From the NCBI GenBank assembly GCA_949987705.1, contig OX465281.1:198139112-198203111 (forward strand): a stretch of DNA of 64,000 bases, read 5' to 3'. Within the stretch, counting starts at the first letter, position 1. The number at the start of each line of letters is the position of its first letter. The position numbers and the translations under genes are program-made. The notes beneath the pieces were generated by a model that did not search any database, had not been told where the DNA came from, and saw nothing but the letters and a program-made list of their open reading frames with translations. This DNA is from Thereva unica (taxonomy: Eukaryota > Arthropoda > Insecta > Diptera > Therevidae). Below are positions 46,245-56,233 of the stretch, piece by piece.

Positions 46245-47219
46245 CAGTCGAGATGTCTTTCATCAGTCTTAGGACGTTGCAGGGTTTAATGTCGGATTAT
46301 TCACCCCCATAGGGATAGGGGATATAATCAGGGCCAACGGATTTCCCAAAAAGGTCCAAAAATTGCAGCTCATAATTCGAGGGCGAAGGTTCACTTCTTC
46401 TCCAGCCATATTTTTTATCTTGAAAAAAGAATTTTAATACGAATAATGTGCTCGCAAAATATTTTGAAACATGATGTCGGAATTTTAGAGACAAATATTC
46501 TGAAAAAATTCCATTTCATCTGTAATTTAAGTGTAATAAAATTCGTCAATTTTTCATATTTTTCAATAAACACGCTGTACCTTTCCCTCCATTACCGGCG
46601 CTTCCCGAAATAAATTAATACAAGGTGAAATTACAATTTCATTTCTCTTCAATTATTCATAACGAAATAAATTAAAACCAGATAAATTCTCGGCAAGAGA
46701 TTTATGCGACTGCAGATGTCCAAAATGGTTAATAAAAATTCCAATAAATTCGCCATAAATCAGATATAAATTCCGGGAACTTTTTTCATGCCCCATCGTC
46801 AACAACCTGGTTCAGGTACAGCACCCAGCAAATAATAAATACCACCAAACAGCAGTAAAATTTAATTAAAATCCGCTTTTGCCACTGGATGTATTTAAAA
46901 TCTCGCTGCTGATAAATAAATGACTGCTCATGAGAGAAAGTAATGTTTATCCGTAAAATTTTAGCTGCACTTGACAGACAACCTACAGCAGAAGAGTTCG
47001 AATATAAAACACAAGCGTGTATTCACCACATCCCGGTTAAGTGGAGGGGATGATTGCTGAAATTAACATAATATATGAAGACAATTTCTTGGAAATTAGG
47101 AAAAATAAAGGAGCTCAAAGGGGAGATAAACAAACACAAACAAGCTAGCAAAATGGGGGGTGGAACTTCATTAGCTGGAAATGGACGAGATTGAGGAATG
47201 CAATTTATTTTGTACTTAC
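46245..47219. other. Probable Dgk intron
   Basis: Downstream (minus strand) of the Dgk exon. AT-rich, no ORFs with motifs. It should be intron if the exon call is right. No second Dgk exon was recognised anywhere to the left in the window. Confidence 0.5.
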
Positions 47220-47301
47220 ATGACGCTAGTTCCTGCAGATGTTGGAATTCGCTGGGAGAAAGTTTGTCCCACTTTTGTACGAAGCTGGCCATTATGTCAC
47301 C
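47220..47301 (-). CDS. Dgk: First coding exon of a type I diacylglycerol kinase
   Basis: On the minus strand a pyrimidine-rich acceptor (CTATTACTTTACAG) precedes the exon, which has 9 bases of leader, then ATG (47,290-47,292) and 24 codons. It ends at a strong donor GTAAGT (47,214-47,219) in phase 1, just after the first base of a Tyr-like codon. The peptide (MASFVQKWDKLSPSEFQHLQ then ELAS) matches the start of the DAG kinase N-terminal domain of calcium-dependent DGKs (vertebrate DGK beta: KWAHLSPSEF-QLQ, then Y-STKKL). The enzyme phosphorylates diacylglycerol to phosphatidic acid at membranes. The upstream acceptor implies a 5'-UTR exon to the right; the remaining exons must lie left of the window or be unrecognised. 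Confidence 0.8.
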
Positions 47302-47467
47302 CTGTAAAGTAATAGAAAAGACTTGTTAGTAATTTCAAAATTGCAGCATGCGGTGTTTTGTGCTATAAAATTATAGCAAAAGGTATTAAATTGTTGTAGA
47401 GTTCTTGCTAAAGTAAAAAAGAATAACAATTAGGTTTTTATTTGTTGGTTGTTTTCTATAAAGGAAC
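47302..47467. other. Probable 5'-UTR intron of Dgk
   Basis: Short AT-rich stretch between the exon acceptor and a hAT-like insertion. Ends with the left target duplication AAAGGAAC (47,460-47,467). Confidence 0.5.
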
Positions 47468-47621
47468 TAGGGAATCCAATCCCGCATCAAAATCTCAACC
47501 ACGCAAGCTTGCGGGATTTGCGGAACTGCAATAAAATCATAGATTTTGTTCTAAGTGAAATAAACCATTAATAAGAGCCAATTCCGGCCAATTTTAAACT
47601 ACCCTGGAATTTTCATTCATA

Positions 47622-48036
47622 CCCAGCGGGAAAAATTGGGAGCAGTCCCAAAGGGAGGGAAGTTGGAGGGCTCTCAATGGACTCCCAAGGGAGCATTATT
47701 GGAGTTATTTAAGAAATTGAATAGGCCAAGCTCAAAACTTAAAATTGTATTGATGCAATGACTCACTATTATACTGAAAACGTAAAATTACTGAAAAATT
47801 CTTATGGTACTTTAATGTTGACCTCTGCTGTAGATATTTAAAAAAGCTCTATAATGCTCCTTTTTGTCTCCAACTACATCGTTGCAGGAGTGCTCCTATG
47901 GGAGCTCAAATGGAGTGCTAGCCTAGGCGGACATCTAATATTAAAAAATATATGGAGAGGGAGCGGAAAGGGAGCACTCCATGATTCCATGGGAGTGTTC
48001 CTCCATTGTCCTTAGAGCACTCCATTTCCCACTGGG
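47622..48036. mobile_element. 415-bp Tc1/mariner-like MITE
   Basis: Ends CCCAGCGGGAAA and TTTCCCACTGGG are inverted repeats with one mismatch and are flanked by TA on each side (47,620-47,621 and 48,037-48,038). The interior has repeated GGGAGC / GCTCCC words. No ORF. Confidence 0.8.
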
Positions 48037-48464
48037 TAGTAGCATACCTACATTGTAATTTCGAAATTACTCTCTGTTACAGCAGAGTTTATGTTAGCGA
48101 TGTAAGAATATTCCAGCGAAATCAATCCAGCGTAGTTTAGAATTGGCCTGAATAGTTTGACTGACTCACTAGTTTGTTTGACATACAATACGTAGGCGTA
48201 GGGTAATTTGACATTTACTGTGTTTCCACGAGCCGGGGTAGAGTATTCGTTGCTTTTCCCTCAAGTTAACTCGATGCTGTTTCGATGACGGTTCTGGGTC
48301 GAAGAGAACAGATAAGTTATTTTACGTCGGAGCTCCGTTGATATATACATATATACAGTAAACGCACTTAACCAATCAAATATGCAAAACCCGGCTTAAC
48401 CCGGCGTGTTTAGTGGAGTTTTCTTGGATTTACCAAAACTTAACTCAACCCGCGTTTCCAGGTA

Positions 48465-48873
48465 CCGAGTTTCCATTGTTGAATTGTGGTTGAGTTGAAA
48501 TGATACTTGAACACAACGAGCTAACTCTATGCATTCTGAGTTTTCAGCCTTTGTACAATAAATTTTAATATTATTATTTTTCTTTAAAAGTATTTATTAA
48601 ATATAAAGTCTCTTCTGACGTCCAAGCGAGGCGCACCATTTGCTCTTTTTGTTCCTTTGCCAGTGTACCATTTTTATTTGTGTGCGTGAACTCTGTTCAA
48701 CCAACCCATTTTCGTTGAGTTGAGCAGAGTTGGAATTTTTCAATGAATACTCCTAACTGTGTCTATTTCCATAACGTATAACTCGGATTTAACTTTGGCT
48801 AAAATCTCATGGAAACTCGGTAATGGGCGCTTACTCTGAGTGAACCCAGGGTAAACTCTGCATGGAAACTCAG
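48465..48873. mobile_element. 409-bp Tc1/mariner-like MITE
   Basis: Ends CCGAGTTTCCAT and ATGGAAACTCAG are inverted repeats with one mismatch and are flanked by TA (48,463-48,464 and 48,874-48,875). A related copy in the opposite orientation lies at 18,090. The interior carries several GTTGAGTTGA / TCAACTCAAC words. Confidence 0.8.
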
Positions 48874-49639
48874 TAATTGATCGCGTTCGGATACACGCCC
48901 TTAAATATATTTAAATGATTTTGTGTTTTTACTCTATTGCTTAGTAGGATATCTTCAACCAACGAATTTAAATATTTTGTGGAGTCGACTGATTTGCAGT
49001 CCCAAATAATCAAGCGCACAACCAGTTTGCAAACAAAATGAAACCTTTGTCTACACACGAGCACGTCTGATTTTGGATCAATCGGTGTTCTGTGCCCAGA
49101 TAGTTTTTAGACACGAAGTCGTTTCAAAATGTCAAGTAGCTCAGCCCGCGAATCCCGCATTACTGAACCCGCAAAAATGTTGCGGGTTCCACATTTGCGG
49201 GACCCCTCGCTCGCGGGATTGGATTCCCTAAACGGAACAGTAAAACATTTATTAATATTCAAAACTACAATCTATATTTATTTATCGAGTTTGAAACAAC
49301 ACCAATCTGCACTTTTCGAGTTATCTGTCGCTTTGTTTACACTCGGTAATTAAAAACTTTTTATCGCCGTTGCAGTTATCACACTCTTGAAAAAAATTTT
49401 ACCTAGTTTATGGAAGCACCTAAAATAATGGCGCGAAATCATTCTGGTTATTATAGATAATGGTTTATTTATTCTATTTGCAGTCTCCTTCAATAAAATC
49501 AATTGCTTTACAAACTTCGACCAATGTACGGGACTTGTTGTCAATATTCTAAAAAAGTTGCAATAAAGATTATTATTTCCCTTAAAAAATCTTAGTGGTA
49601 TTAGATAGATAGATGCAGGTGCCATATGAGGCCTCTAAA

Positions 49640-49865
49640 GCCAGAAAAATGCGGAAAAATACATTCGCGAATGAAAAAAATACATTCTTTCTCATTTACA
49701 TTCATTCGCGAATGAATTTTTGAACGAAAAATTTGCGAGAGAATGTTTACTGCTGAGAATTTTTCGAATTCATTCCATTCGTGAAAGAATGAAAGTGGTA
49801 AATACATTCTCTCAGCAAACGAACGAACAAGAATGAAAAGAATATTCTCTTTCACTCGTTCTTAC
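49640..49865. repeat. Cluster of CATTCGCGAATG-type palindromes
   Basis: The palindrome TTCGCGAA flanked by CAT/ATG, and variants such as ATTCGTGAAAGAATG, recur at least six times in about 220 bp on both strands. No coding. It may be a subterminal repeat cluster of an unidentified transposon or a decayed satellite. Confidence 0.6.
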
Positions 49866-49869
49866 AATT

Positions 49870-50660
49870 AAAAACTATTTGGCGTGCGCCAAAACAATTG
49901 GGAATTTCAAAACCCTCTTTTCCATGGGCAGTGAGAGTCTCAAATCCTTCCACGAAAGTACATTCGAAAAGAAAAGTGTCCCTACATTAAACGAAATCAC
50001 CCGCTCATATCCCAATGCAATAGTCTCACTGCCATGCTTATCGACGTGACATTTTTGATTCCGAAAAATAAAATAATAAAATTTTCTGCTATGGATTGGA
50101 ATTTCGCCATTTCCAACGTCCAAAAGTTGTTTTGAAAATGTTTAAGCAGAGGCACCTTGTAGCAAATGGACACGCATATTCGTTGGAGCGTGATATTTTC
50201 CAAACTGTTCCATAGATATGGTGCTTTTAAGCATGCGCTAAGCTCATTTGCAGGCATTGGTCGAGATATAACAGCCAAAGTTGAGTGAAAACCCCCTGCA
50301 AGTAGTGTCAGAGCGCCTCCCATCGGTTGGTTTTTCCTCAGAAATCTCGCAAAGCCCTATCAAGTGCTTCGAGCGATTCGGTCATGGTGCATTCGTTCCA
50401 AATTATAATTTCGCACGTTTTAAGGACTGTGGCAATACGGAAATTTTTGCTGAAGTTGGCTCAAATTCAATGGGAGCTTGGGTGCTGAATGCATTTGTAC
50501 GTCCACCATCAAGTAGCGTTGATGCAATTCCCGTTGCTGTCACTGCAAATGAAATCCCATTGTGCATTCGAGTTGACGTCAGAATCAAATTGATAAGTTA
50601 TGTTTTGCCTGTACCGCCTGTATCATCTAGGAAAATTCCGCTATTTCCCTTGGCTATACA
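49870..50660 (-). pseudogene. Helitron-type PIF1-like helicase fragment (second copy, different lineage)
   Basis: Read leftwards: SFAVTATGIASTLLDGGRT (motif Ia region), then LKRAKL followed by WNECTM (Walker B, E intact), SLEALDRALRDF, then LAGGFHSTLAVI (motif III, normally LAGDFRQTLPVI), ELSACLKAPYLW and LLDVGNGEIP-like sequence. A final FPIVLAH block follows after an internal deletion. At least two frameshifts. The sequence differs strongly from the helicase at 3877-4570, so it comes from another Helitron lineage. A Tc1 relic abuts its upstream end, where Walker A would be expected. Confidence 0.85.
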
Positions 50661-50667
50661 ATGAGCG

Positions 50668-51190
50668 AAATTCGTTTGTACGCAGCCATATTTTTCATGT
50701 TCCCAACGTCCTGGAATTTTTAGTGAGCTTTTTGATGATGGGAAATATCCATTATAAAAAACCAATATAATATTTTATTTATTTCAACACAAAAATTATT
50801 TTACTTTTATTTAACAACAAAAAATAGAAAAACTACAGCGAAATTCATTTGTACGCACTTCAGAAAATTTAGGAAAAACAATGATTAGTAGCAAAAAAAA
50901 CTTTTTGGGTGGGTTCTCTTTTCTAAGACCATGCCAATAATGAGGGAGACCATCAGGTCCATCTAAATTAAATTTCTTTTCATCAGAGAAAAGATAGCGG
51001 TCCACCCTTCCCGCGTCCAGTCCATGTGCTCCCTCGCAAATGAAAGCCGTGCATCCTTATGATGGTGGAAGCTCCGTTTATGTATCATTCTTTCCAGGAT
51101 AAATTCTCAAATGTACGTGGCGTTCTCATGAGGAGAGTATGGTGAAATCCTGAAATCCCTCAACAGACATTCCCCCCTCATTTGGTACAT
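50668..51190 (-). pseudogene. Tc1/mariner transposase relic
   Basis: Minus-strand reading: [17 protein letters not shown], then after a frameshift [20 protein letters not shown], the strand with the second catalytic Asp of Tc1-like transposases (I/L-F-S-D-E-x-x-F). The rest of the catalytic triad is missing. GCGAAATTCGTTTGTACGCA (about 50,667) and GCGAAATTCATTTGTACGCA (about 50,838) are similar direct repeats that may be copies of the element terminus. Confidence 0.8.
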
Positions 51191-51461
51191 GGGGCCCACC
51201 AGGTACGTGAAGAATGCCCCATGAATGCATGAATTCTAGTCTGGTCCTTAGGCTCAGAGACCGAGATGGTTGGCAGCGAAATAAGCGGGGTCAAAAACCT
51301 TTTTTGGTTACTACCTCCAAGACATCTTGGCCCACTTACAACAATGAAAGAACAATGGGCATACTAAAAAGATCTCGAAGAAATGTTGCCAAAATTACTT
51401 CAATCACCATGGGTGGGGCATCGGCCCATAGAGGACCAACGAACGACCAACGAAGCTGGGT
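51191..51461. other. Noncoding, nothing recognised
   Basis: One plus-strand ORF (51,214-51,495) without a motif I can support; it may be the decayed 5' part of the Tc1 relic. Confidence 0.35.
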
Positions 51462-51576
51462 ATTTGAAAGCAACAGCATTCGTAGCAATAAGTAACAAAA
51501 AGCTTTCACAGTCTACAGCAAAGTAAGTTTTAAAAGTATGAGCTTTGCTTTAAGATTACTTTGCCTTCAAACCCTG
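51462..51576 (+). mobile_element. hAT MITE fragment, same family as 33,605-34,103
   Basis: Matches the right 120 bp of the complete copy, including TTTGAAAGCAACAGCATTCG, and ends at the same terminus TTCAAACCCTG. The left part is missing. Confidence 0.8.
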
Positions 51577-52559
51577 AAAAAGTAAGTGTCATAACGCAGG
51601 TAACCTAGTAATTTTCGATAACAATGGAGCATATTTGGTTCAAAAAATGTATTTTTCATATTTATCATCTTATAAATATCGTTTTATACAGATAGTATTT
51701 GCAAATGTGGATGGTTAAATATGATTGTTGGCATGATTGAGCCCATATGCTCATGAATTTTCAGTACGCGATAGTTTCTGGTATTCATCTTATTATGGTA
51801 CAGTGTGAGTTACAAATAATGCCAAAAAGTCAATTAGCGTGATATATGCAACGGTAATAATAAATGAGATAAATATTTCAAATAGTATAAGATATTTCTC
51901 TCCGTCAACGGTATGAAAACTTCAATAAGAGGAAAAACCATATAATTTCTTAAAAATGCTCCTACTTGCATTCAATAATATTTGAGCATAACCATTTTTT
52001 TTTAATAATTTGCAAACTCTACCAGCTATATTGCAGTTCACCTTTAAATTCAAATTTATGTATAATCATCCACCCACACATGAGGCAGCTAGAACGATTT
52101 TATGTGGTTTCTATAAAGACCATTGGAATTCTACTCCGTGCAAAATTCTCCCTCAACGACTCCACCTAGTGCATAGCAACATCCGTTTGCATGACAATAG
52201 GCGAAGAAATTCCATTCCCCGTAAATTCCGAATTCCTTCTGCACCATGCAAAAGCAGAGTATTATCGACAGTCTTTTCCATATTTTTTCATTTTATTTCA
52301 TTTTTTATTTGCTTCCGGATACATTCTCAAACAACGTCCTTTTCCACGTAGAAGATGAAATTTTATCTCCGATAATATGACGATGGGAAAGGATCAATTA
52401 TCAAGCTGGATTCTTTTATATTAGTGTTATTACGAGGACATTTGTTCAACTGTTTGTCTAATTGTATTTTTTTAATACGCTTTTATTAACTTCACTTGTA
52501 ACTATATAAGAGAAACTTGGAAGTTAAATTTGATCCACTTCCCGGTTTCTGATTGAGCA
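51577..52559. other. Noncoding, nothing recognised
   Basis: AT-rich, only chance ORFs. Confidence 0.4.
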
Positions 52560-52752
52560 GAAATACACATGTAGTTTGTATGACAATGCAATCTGACCAT
52601 TTTGTAAAAAAAATCAGGATGGCGGTTCCAAAATGACGACTGATTTTTGCAATTGTGCTCCGCGGCATCCTGACGGGTATCAAATGAAAGAGTACGACAG
52701 GTAGAATACAGTAAGGTGTGTAATGTCATTTTACATCTAATATGGCCGGCAC
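52560..52752 (+). repeat. Dispersed noncoding repeat, left part
   Basis: Shares GGGTATCAAATGAAAG, then CATTTTA-ATC-AATATGG blocks with 61,262-61,440, in the same order and orientation. The hAT-like element at 52,753 splits it; the remainder (GCCGGCACCATAAAATGG) continues after 53,948. Confidence 0.7.
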
Positions 52753-53948
52753 TAGTGATGAGCAAAAGTGGTCTTGTTCTTGCAGTCTTGTCTTGTTCTT
52801 GCACATTTTGCAAGAACAAGAACAAGAACAAGACTTAGTTATGCTTGCAAGAACAAGAACAAGACTAACTGTGCAAGAACAAGACCCAGAGCAAGATTTC
52901 TTGCAAGATTCTTGCAAAAATTCCACCTAAATTCATTCTATTAAAAACATTTTCTAGGTGAGAAACCGCAAATATTTTGAAGCAAAATCAAACCTTAGAT
53001 GTCACTATTCAGTAGTTCAAGTAGTTTATTAGAAAAGAAAAAATGCTCTAAAAAAATTATTTTTTGAGTAACCTCTTTTGCTTTTTGGATGGCAAGGAAA
53101 CTCGGACTTTTCTCAATGTATGTAATATTTTCAAGGCCTCCACATTGGTTACATCGCATCGTAAGAACGATAGGAGCGTGGGCCAGTTTTTGTATTGCTG
53201 CAAAGGGATTCAATAATTTTTTGTGCCCATACACGACATTTCTTCTTTAATGAATCATACTTGAACAACCTAATTTTTTATAATAAGTAATGGGTATAAT
53301 ACTGGTTTACTTTTGCTTCAAAATATTTCCGTTGTAATTTGTTGCTTACACACTTGACAGAAAAATGTCTACGCCTAACTTGTTCCCATATGAATTTTAT
53401 GTAATTTTTCAGGGGCGCAAACATAATAACGTCACCAAGAGCAGTCGTGAAACTGATTTGTTTAATAAAAAAGCCATGTGGAATTCTCACCTCAAAGGTA
53501 GTAAATTTTCGGTGTATACAAACTTTTGAAGCTGACTGACTGACGCTAGAATTATAATAGTTTTAAAATCAATTTTTTGCATTTTGTTGTTTGGATATAA
53601 TTTTTTTATTAAAGTCTAGGTTTTTTTCAATAACCATTTTATAAAATCAACATACAATACCTACTACATGCGAGAAAATACCTTGGCCTTGCAGTTTTGT
53701 CTTGCCTTGTCTTGGTCTTGCACATTTAGTAAGAACAAGAACAAGCCTTAGGTATATTTGCAAGAACAAGAACAAGCCTTAGGTATATTTGCAAGAACAA
53801 GAACAAGACTTAGGTATGTTTGCAAGAACAAGAACAAGAACAAGACTTAGCTATGCTTGCAAGAACAAGAACAAGACAGACTGAACAAGAACAAGACAAG
53901 AACAAGACTAGATTAGTCTTGTCTTGTTCTTGCGTTTGCTCATCACTA
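52753..53948. mobile_element. 1.2-kb hAT-like element with CAAGAA arrays
   Basis: Ends TAGTGATGAGCAAA and TTTGCTCATCACTA are perfect 14-bp inverted repeats. GCCGGCAC is duplicated exactly on both sides (52,745-52,752 and 53,949-53,956), an 8-bp hAT-type duplication. Inner ends carry arrays of CTTGTTCTTGC / GCAAGAACAAG on both strands. Minus-strand ORFs of 79 and 70 codons in the core have no transposase motif I recognise, so it is probably non-autonomous. Confidence 0.92.
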
Positions 53949-53956
53949 GCCGGCAC

Positions 53957-55441
53957 CATAAAATGGTGGAATCAAGTCTAGTAGTAAACTTACCTCAATC
54001 GATAAATGGGGAAGGAATACATAGATTAAGGCTTGGGGTACATTTGTAGCAAGTGGTGTCACAGACAAGCTAAAGGTAATGCAATTAGAATTTGAACCTG
54101 TGATGCAACTGCGAGTTTGTTGACTTTCGCCTCCGCCGGAGTATTTCCCAAGTGTCCTACTCTTATCCGTACCTAAGATTTTTGGCCCATCGGTATTTTT
54201 CCGTTTCTGATAAAGGTCCGCTGCTTTCACATTAATTTCCCTCCCTGTTGGTAAAAATTTCAGAAACTTGTACTCAAGGTGGGCCGGATGTAGGATTTTA
54301 CTCTTAAGAAATCTCAGGTATTGGGATGCTTGTTTGGTGATTTCGAATACATATATGATGCGTTTTCGATGCTTTCCATAAGTTTTCAGTTCGTCAGAAG
54401 CCAGCCTAGACGCAGTTTCGTCTGAGAAGCCAAGCAGGTATTATAGGACCTGCCGACGACATTTCCAATCGCCAAAGCCGCAGCCAAGGTGGAGGCCGAA
54501 GGCTCAATTTGCACTACCACACCCTGAGCGGCGTGGCAATAATTGCCATCGAAAGCATTAAATTTTTAGATATTGATTTCAAAGCTCTAAAATTTTGAGT
54601 AACTGCGATGTGCGTGACAGCCTTGACATGCATCGTACACCTTTAGATGGTAAAAAGGGGGTGTTTTTGCATTTTTAAAGGTGACTGCCATACTTTAGGA
54701 CTGCGGCATCTCGATCAGCGACCCAAAAACTCTATAAGGAACGATTTTCATGACGGTACTATGTTTTGACACTCTCTCCTGCGTTTTAAGTGGACTAGCA
54801 GGTATAAAATTGCGTCTGGAGAGTCGACTCTTTAGGCACAGTAATATTAATTATTTTTAAACGATTATATTTCAAAAACTATCGTAAAATCCGAAAAAAA
54901 AAATAATAATAATAAAAGTGCAATAGAATATATCTTCCAGACAGATCTGTGCGTTCGCACTGTGATTTTATTGTTATTTACACCTAGATCTATCATTCTA
55001 ACCAAAAAATCGGATGGACAAGGTATATCTCGAAAATCGACCTCAAATCATTAATTCTGACGACCAAAACATAATTGTTGTACAACGAACAAGTTCTGAG
55101 TTTACTACATCTTTGTGACTTGTCGTCCATTCTCAATACCTGTAATCTGACTTTTCTTTTGCGCATTGTATGCTACTCCGACCTCTCTTCTTTGTTATTT
55201 ATTGGAGATAGCAGTGATCGCCATGTCATATTTTTTAGTAATGGTAAAAGCGAATGGATAGCGCCTGTCCTCTTGAGCGCTCTAACGGTCCAAGTTCCTA
55301 AACCGACTCCTATTTTCCTGCTGTCTTTTCTGTTCTGTTCTCGAACGATTTTCATACAAACTCTTGTCCCCGATAATTATCGAGGACAGTATCCAGCACA
55401 AACAAAAATTTTAAATTTCCCTTTTCTTACAACGTTTTTTA
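53957..55441. other. Noncoding, nothing recognised
   Basis: Rest of a dispersed repeat at 53,957-53,980, then unassigned sequence. The plus-strand ORF at 55,075-55,530 reaches into the LINE B tail and has only a hydrophobic low-complexity end; not a gene. Confidence 0.4.
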
Positions 55442-55444
55442 AGT

Positions 55445-55495
55445 TATTATTAATATTATTATTAATATTATTATTATTATGTATTATTATTTATT
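55445..55495 (-). repeat. LINE B 3' tail, (TAA)n-like microsatellite
   Basis: ATTATT-rich run on the plus strand. Its complement TAATAA is the simple-repeat tail of LINE B. A comparable ATA/ATAA run ends the LINE B copy at 36,080-36,100. Confidence 0.7.
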
Positions 55496-55763
55496 TTCAA
55501 TATTTGTACAAAGAAAGATTCTTAAATTAGTACAATAAACGGAGGAAAAAAAAAGACAAAATGGAAAATTAACAGTAAAAAAAAATAACCTACTTACTAA
55601 CTAACATTAAAATATATCTTATAATATACATAAATAATAATTAAAAAAACAAAAGATAAAGTAAAAAAAGAAAGAAAGATAAAAACAAATTATTATAGAG
55701 AGATCAAAAAGAAAAAAGAGAGAAAAAAAAAGAAAAATTAGATTTGCAGTTTGAGAGAACTAA

Positions 55764-56200
55764 CCCGGGGGCTACACGATCAATTTGTCTACAATTGCAA
55801 TTTGAAATATTGCATGTCGAAGTTTTATCAGCAGGAATTTTATTGCATTGCAATTTCATTCTTACAAGAAATGCGTAGGAGATAGTTGTTGTGTTTGGAC
55901 CTAATTTTCAATGATTCACTCATTTTGTAATAATAAAAAAATAGTTAACAGTCTCAACTTTTGCCTTGTAAAAAATTGTATGTTAATTCACATAAAATTA
56001 AATAATCCAGCGTCAAGTAATCTTCACTGCTTAGGTTTTTCCACTTTCCGCCATTTTGTTTTAAAGAAATTCAGAATTTCTTGCATATGCAAGCATTGCA
56101 TTTAAAATATTGCATTGCATATTGCAGCAGGGGCTACACGATCAATTTTAGTACTGCAATGCAATATTGCAATTGAAAAATTGATCGTGTAGCCCCCGGG
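55764..56200. mobile_element. 437-bp Harbinger-like MITE in LINE B 3' UTR
   Basis: Ends CCCGGGGGCTACACGATCAA and its complement at the right are perfect inverted repeats of at least 20 bp, flanked by TAA on both sides (55,761-55,763 and 56,201-56,203). A third copy of the end (GGGGCTACACGATCAATTTT) begins near 56,130, so the last about 70 bp form their own hairpin. The interior is rich in TTGCAATATTGC words. A 3-bp TAA duplication suits PIF/Harbinger. Confidence 0.85.
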
Positions 56201-56233
56201 TAAAGTGCCAGCTAGATAGATAGTATTTGCATT

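Larger units (their letters stand above)
47468..49230. mobile_element. 1.76-kb hAT-like element with two nested MITEs
   Basis: Ends TAGGGAATCCAATCCCGC and GCGGGATTGGATTCCCTA are perfect 18-bp inverted repeats. Flanking octamers AAAGGAAC and AACGGAAC match at 7 of 8 positions, consistent with a hAT-type 8-bp duplication. GCGGG/CCCGC words are repeated subterminally. The interior is largely filled by MITEs at 47,622 and 48,465. A minus-strand 64-codon ORF at 48,870-49,064 (partly in the second MITE) shows no transposase motif. Confidence 0.8.

Noticed and set aside
55075..55530. 151-codon plus-strand ORF with hydrophobic end
   Set aside because: The leucine-rich end is the antisense of the LINE B TAA-type tail; no motif upstream.
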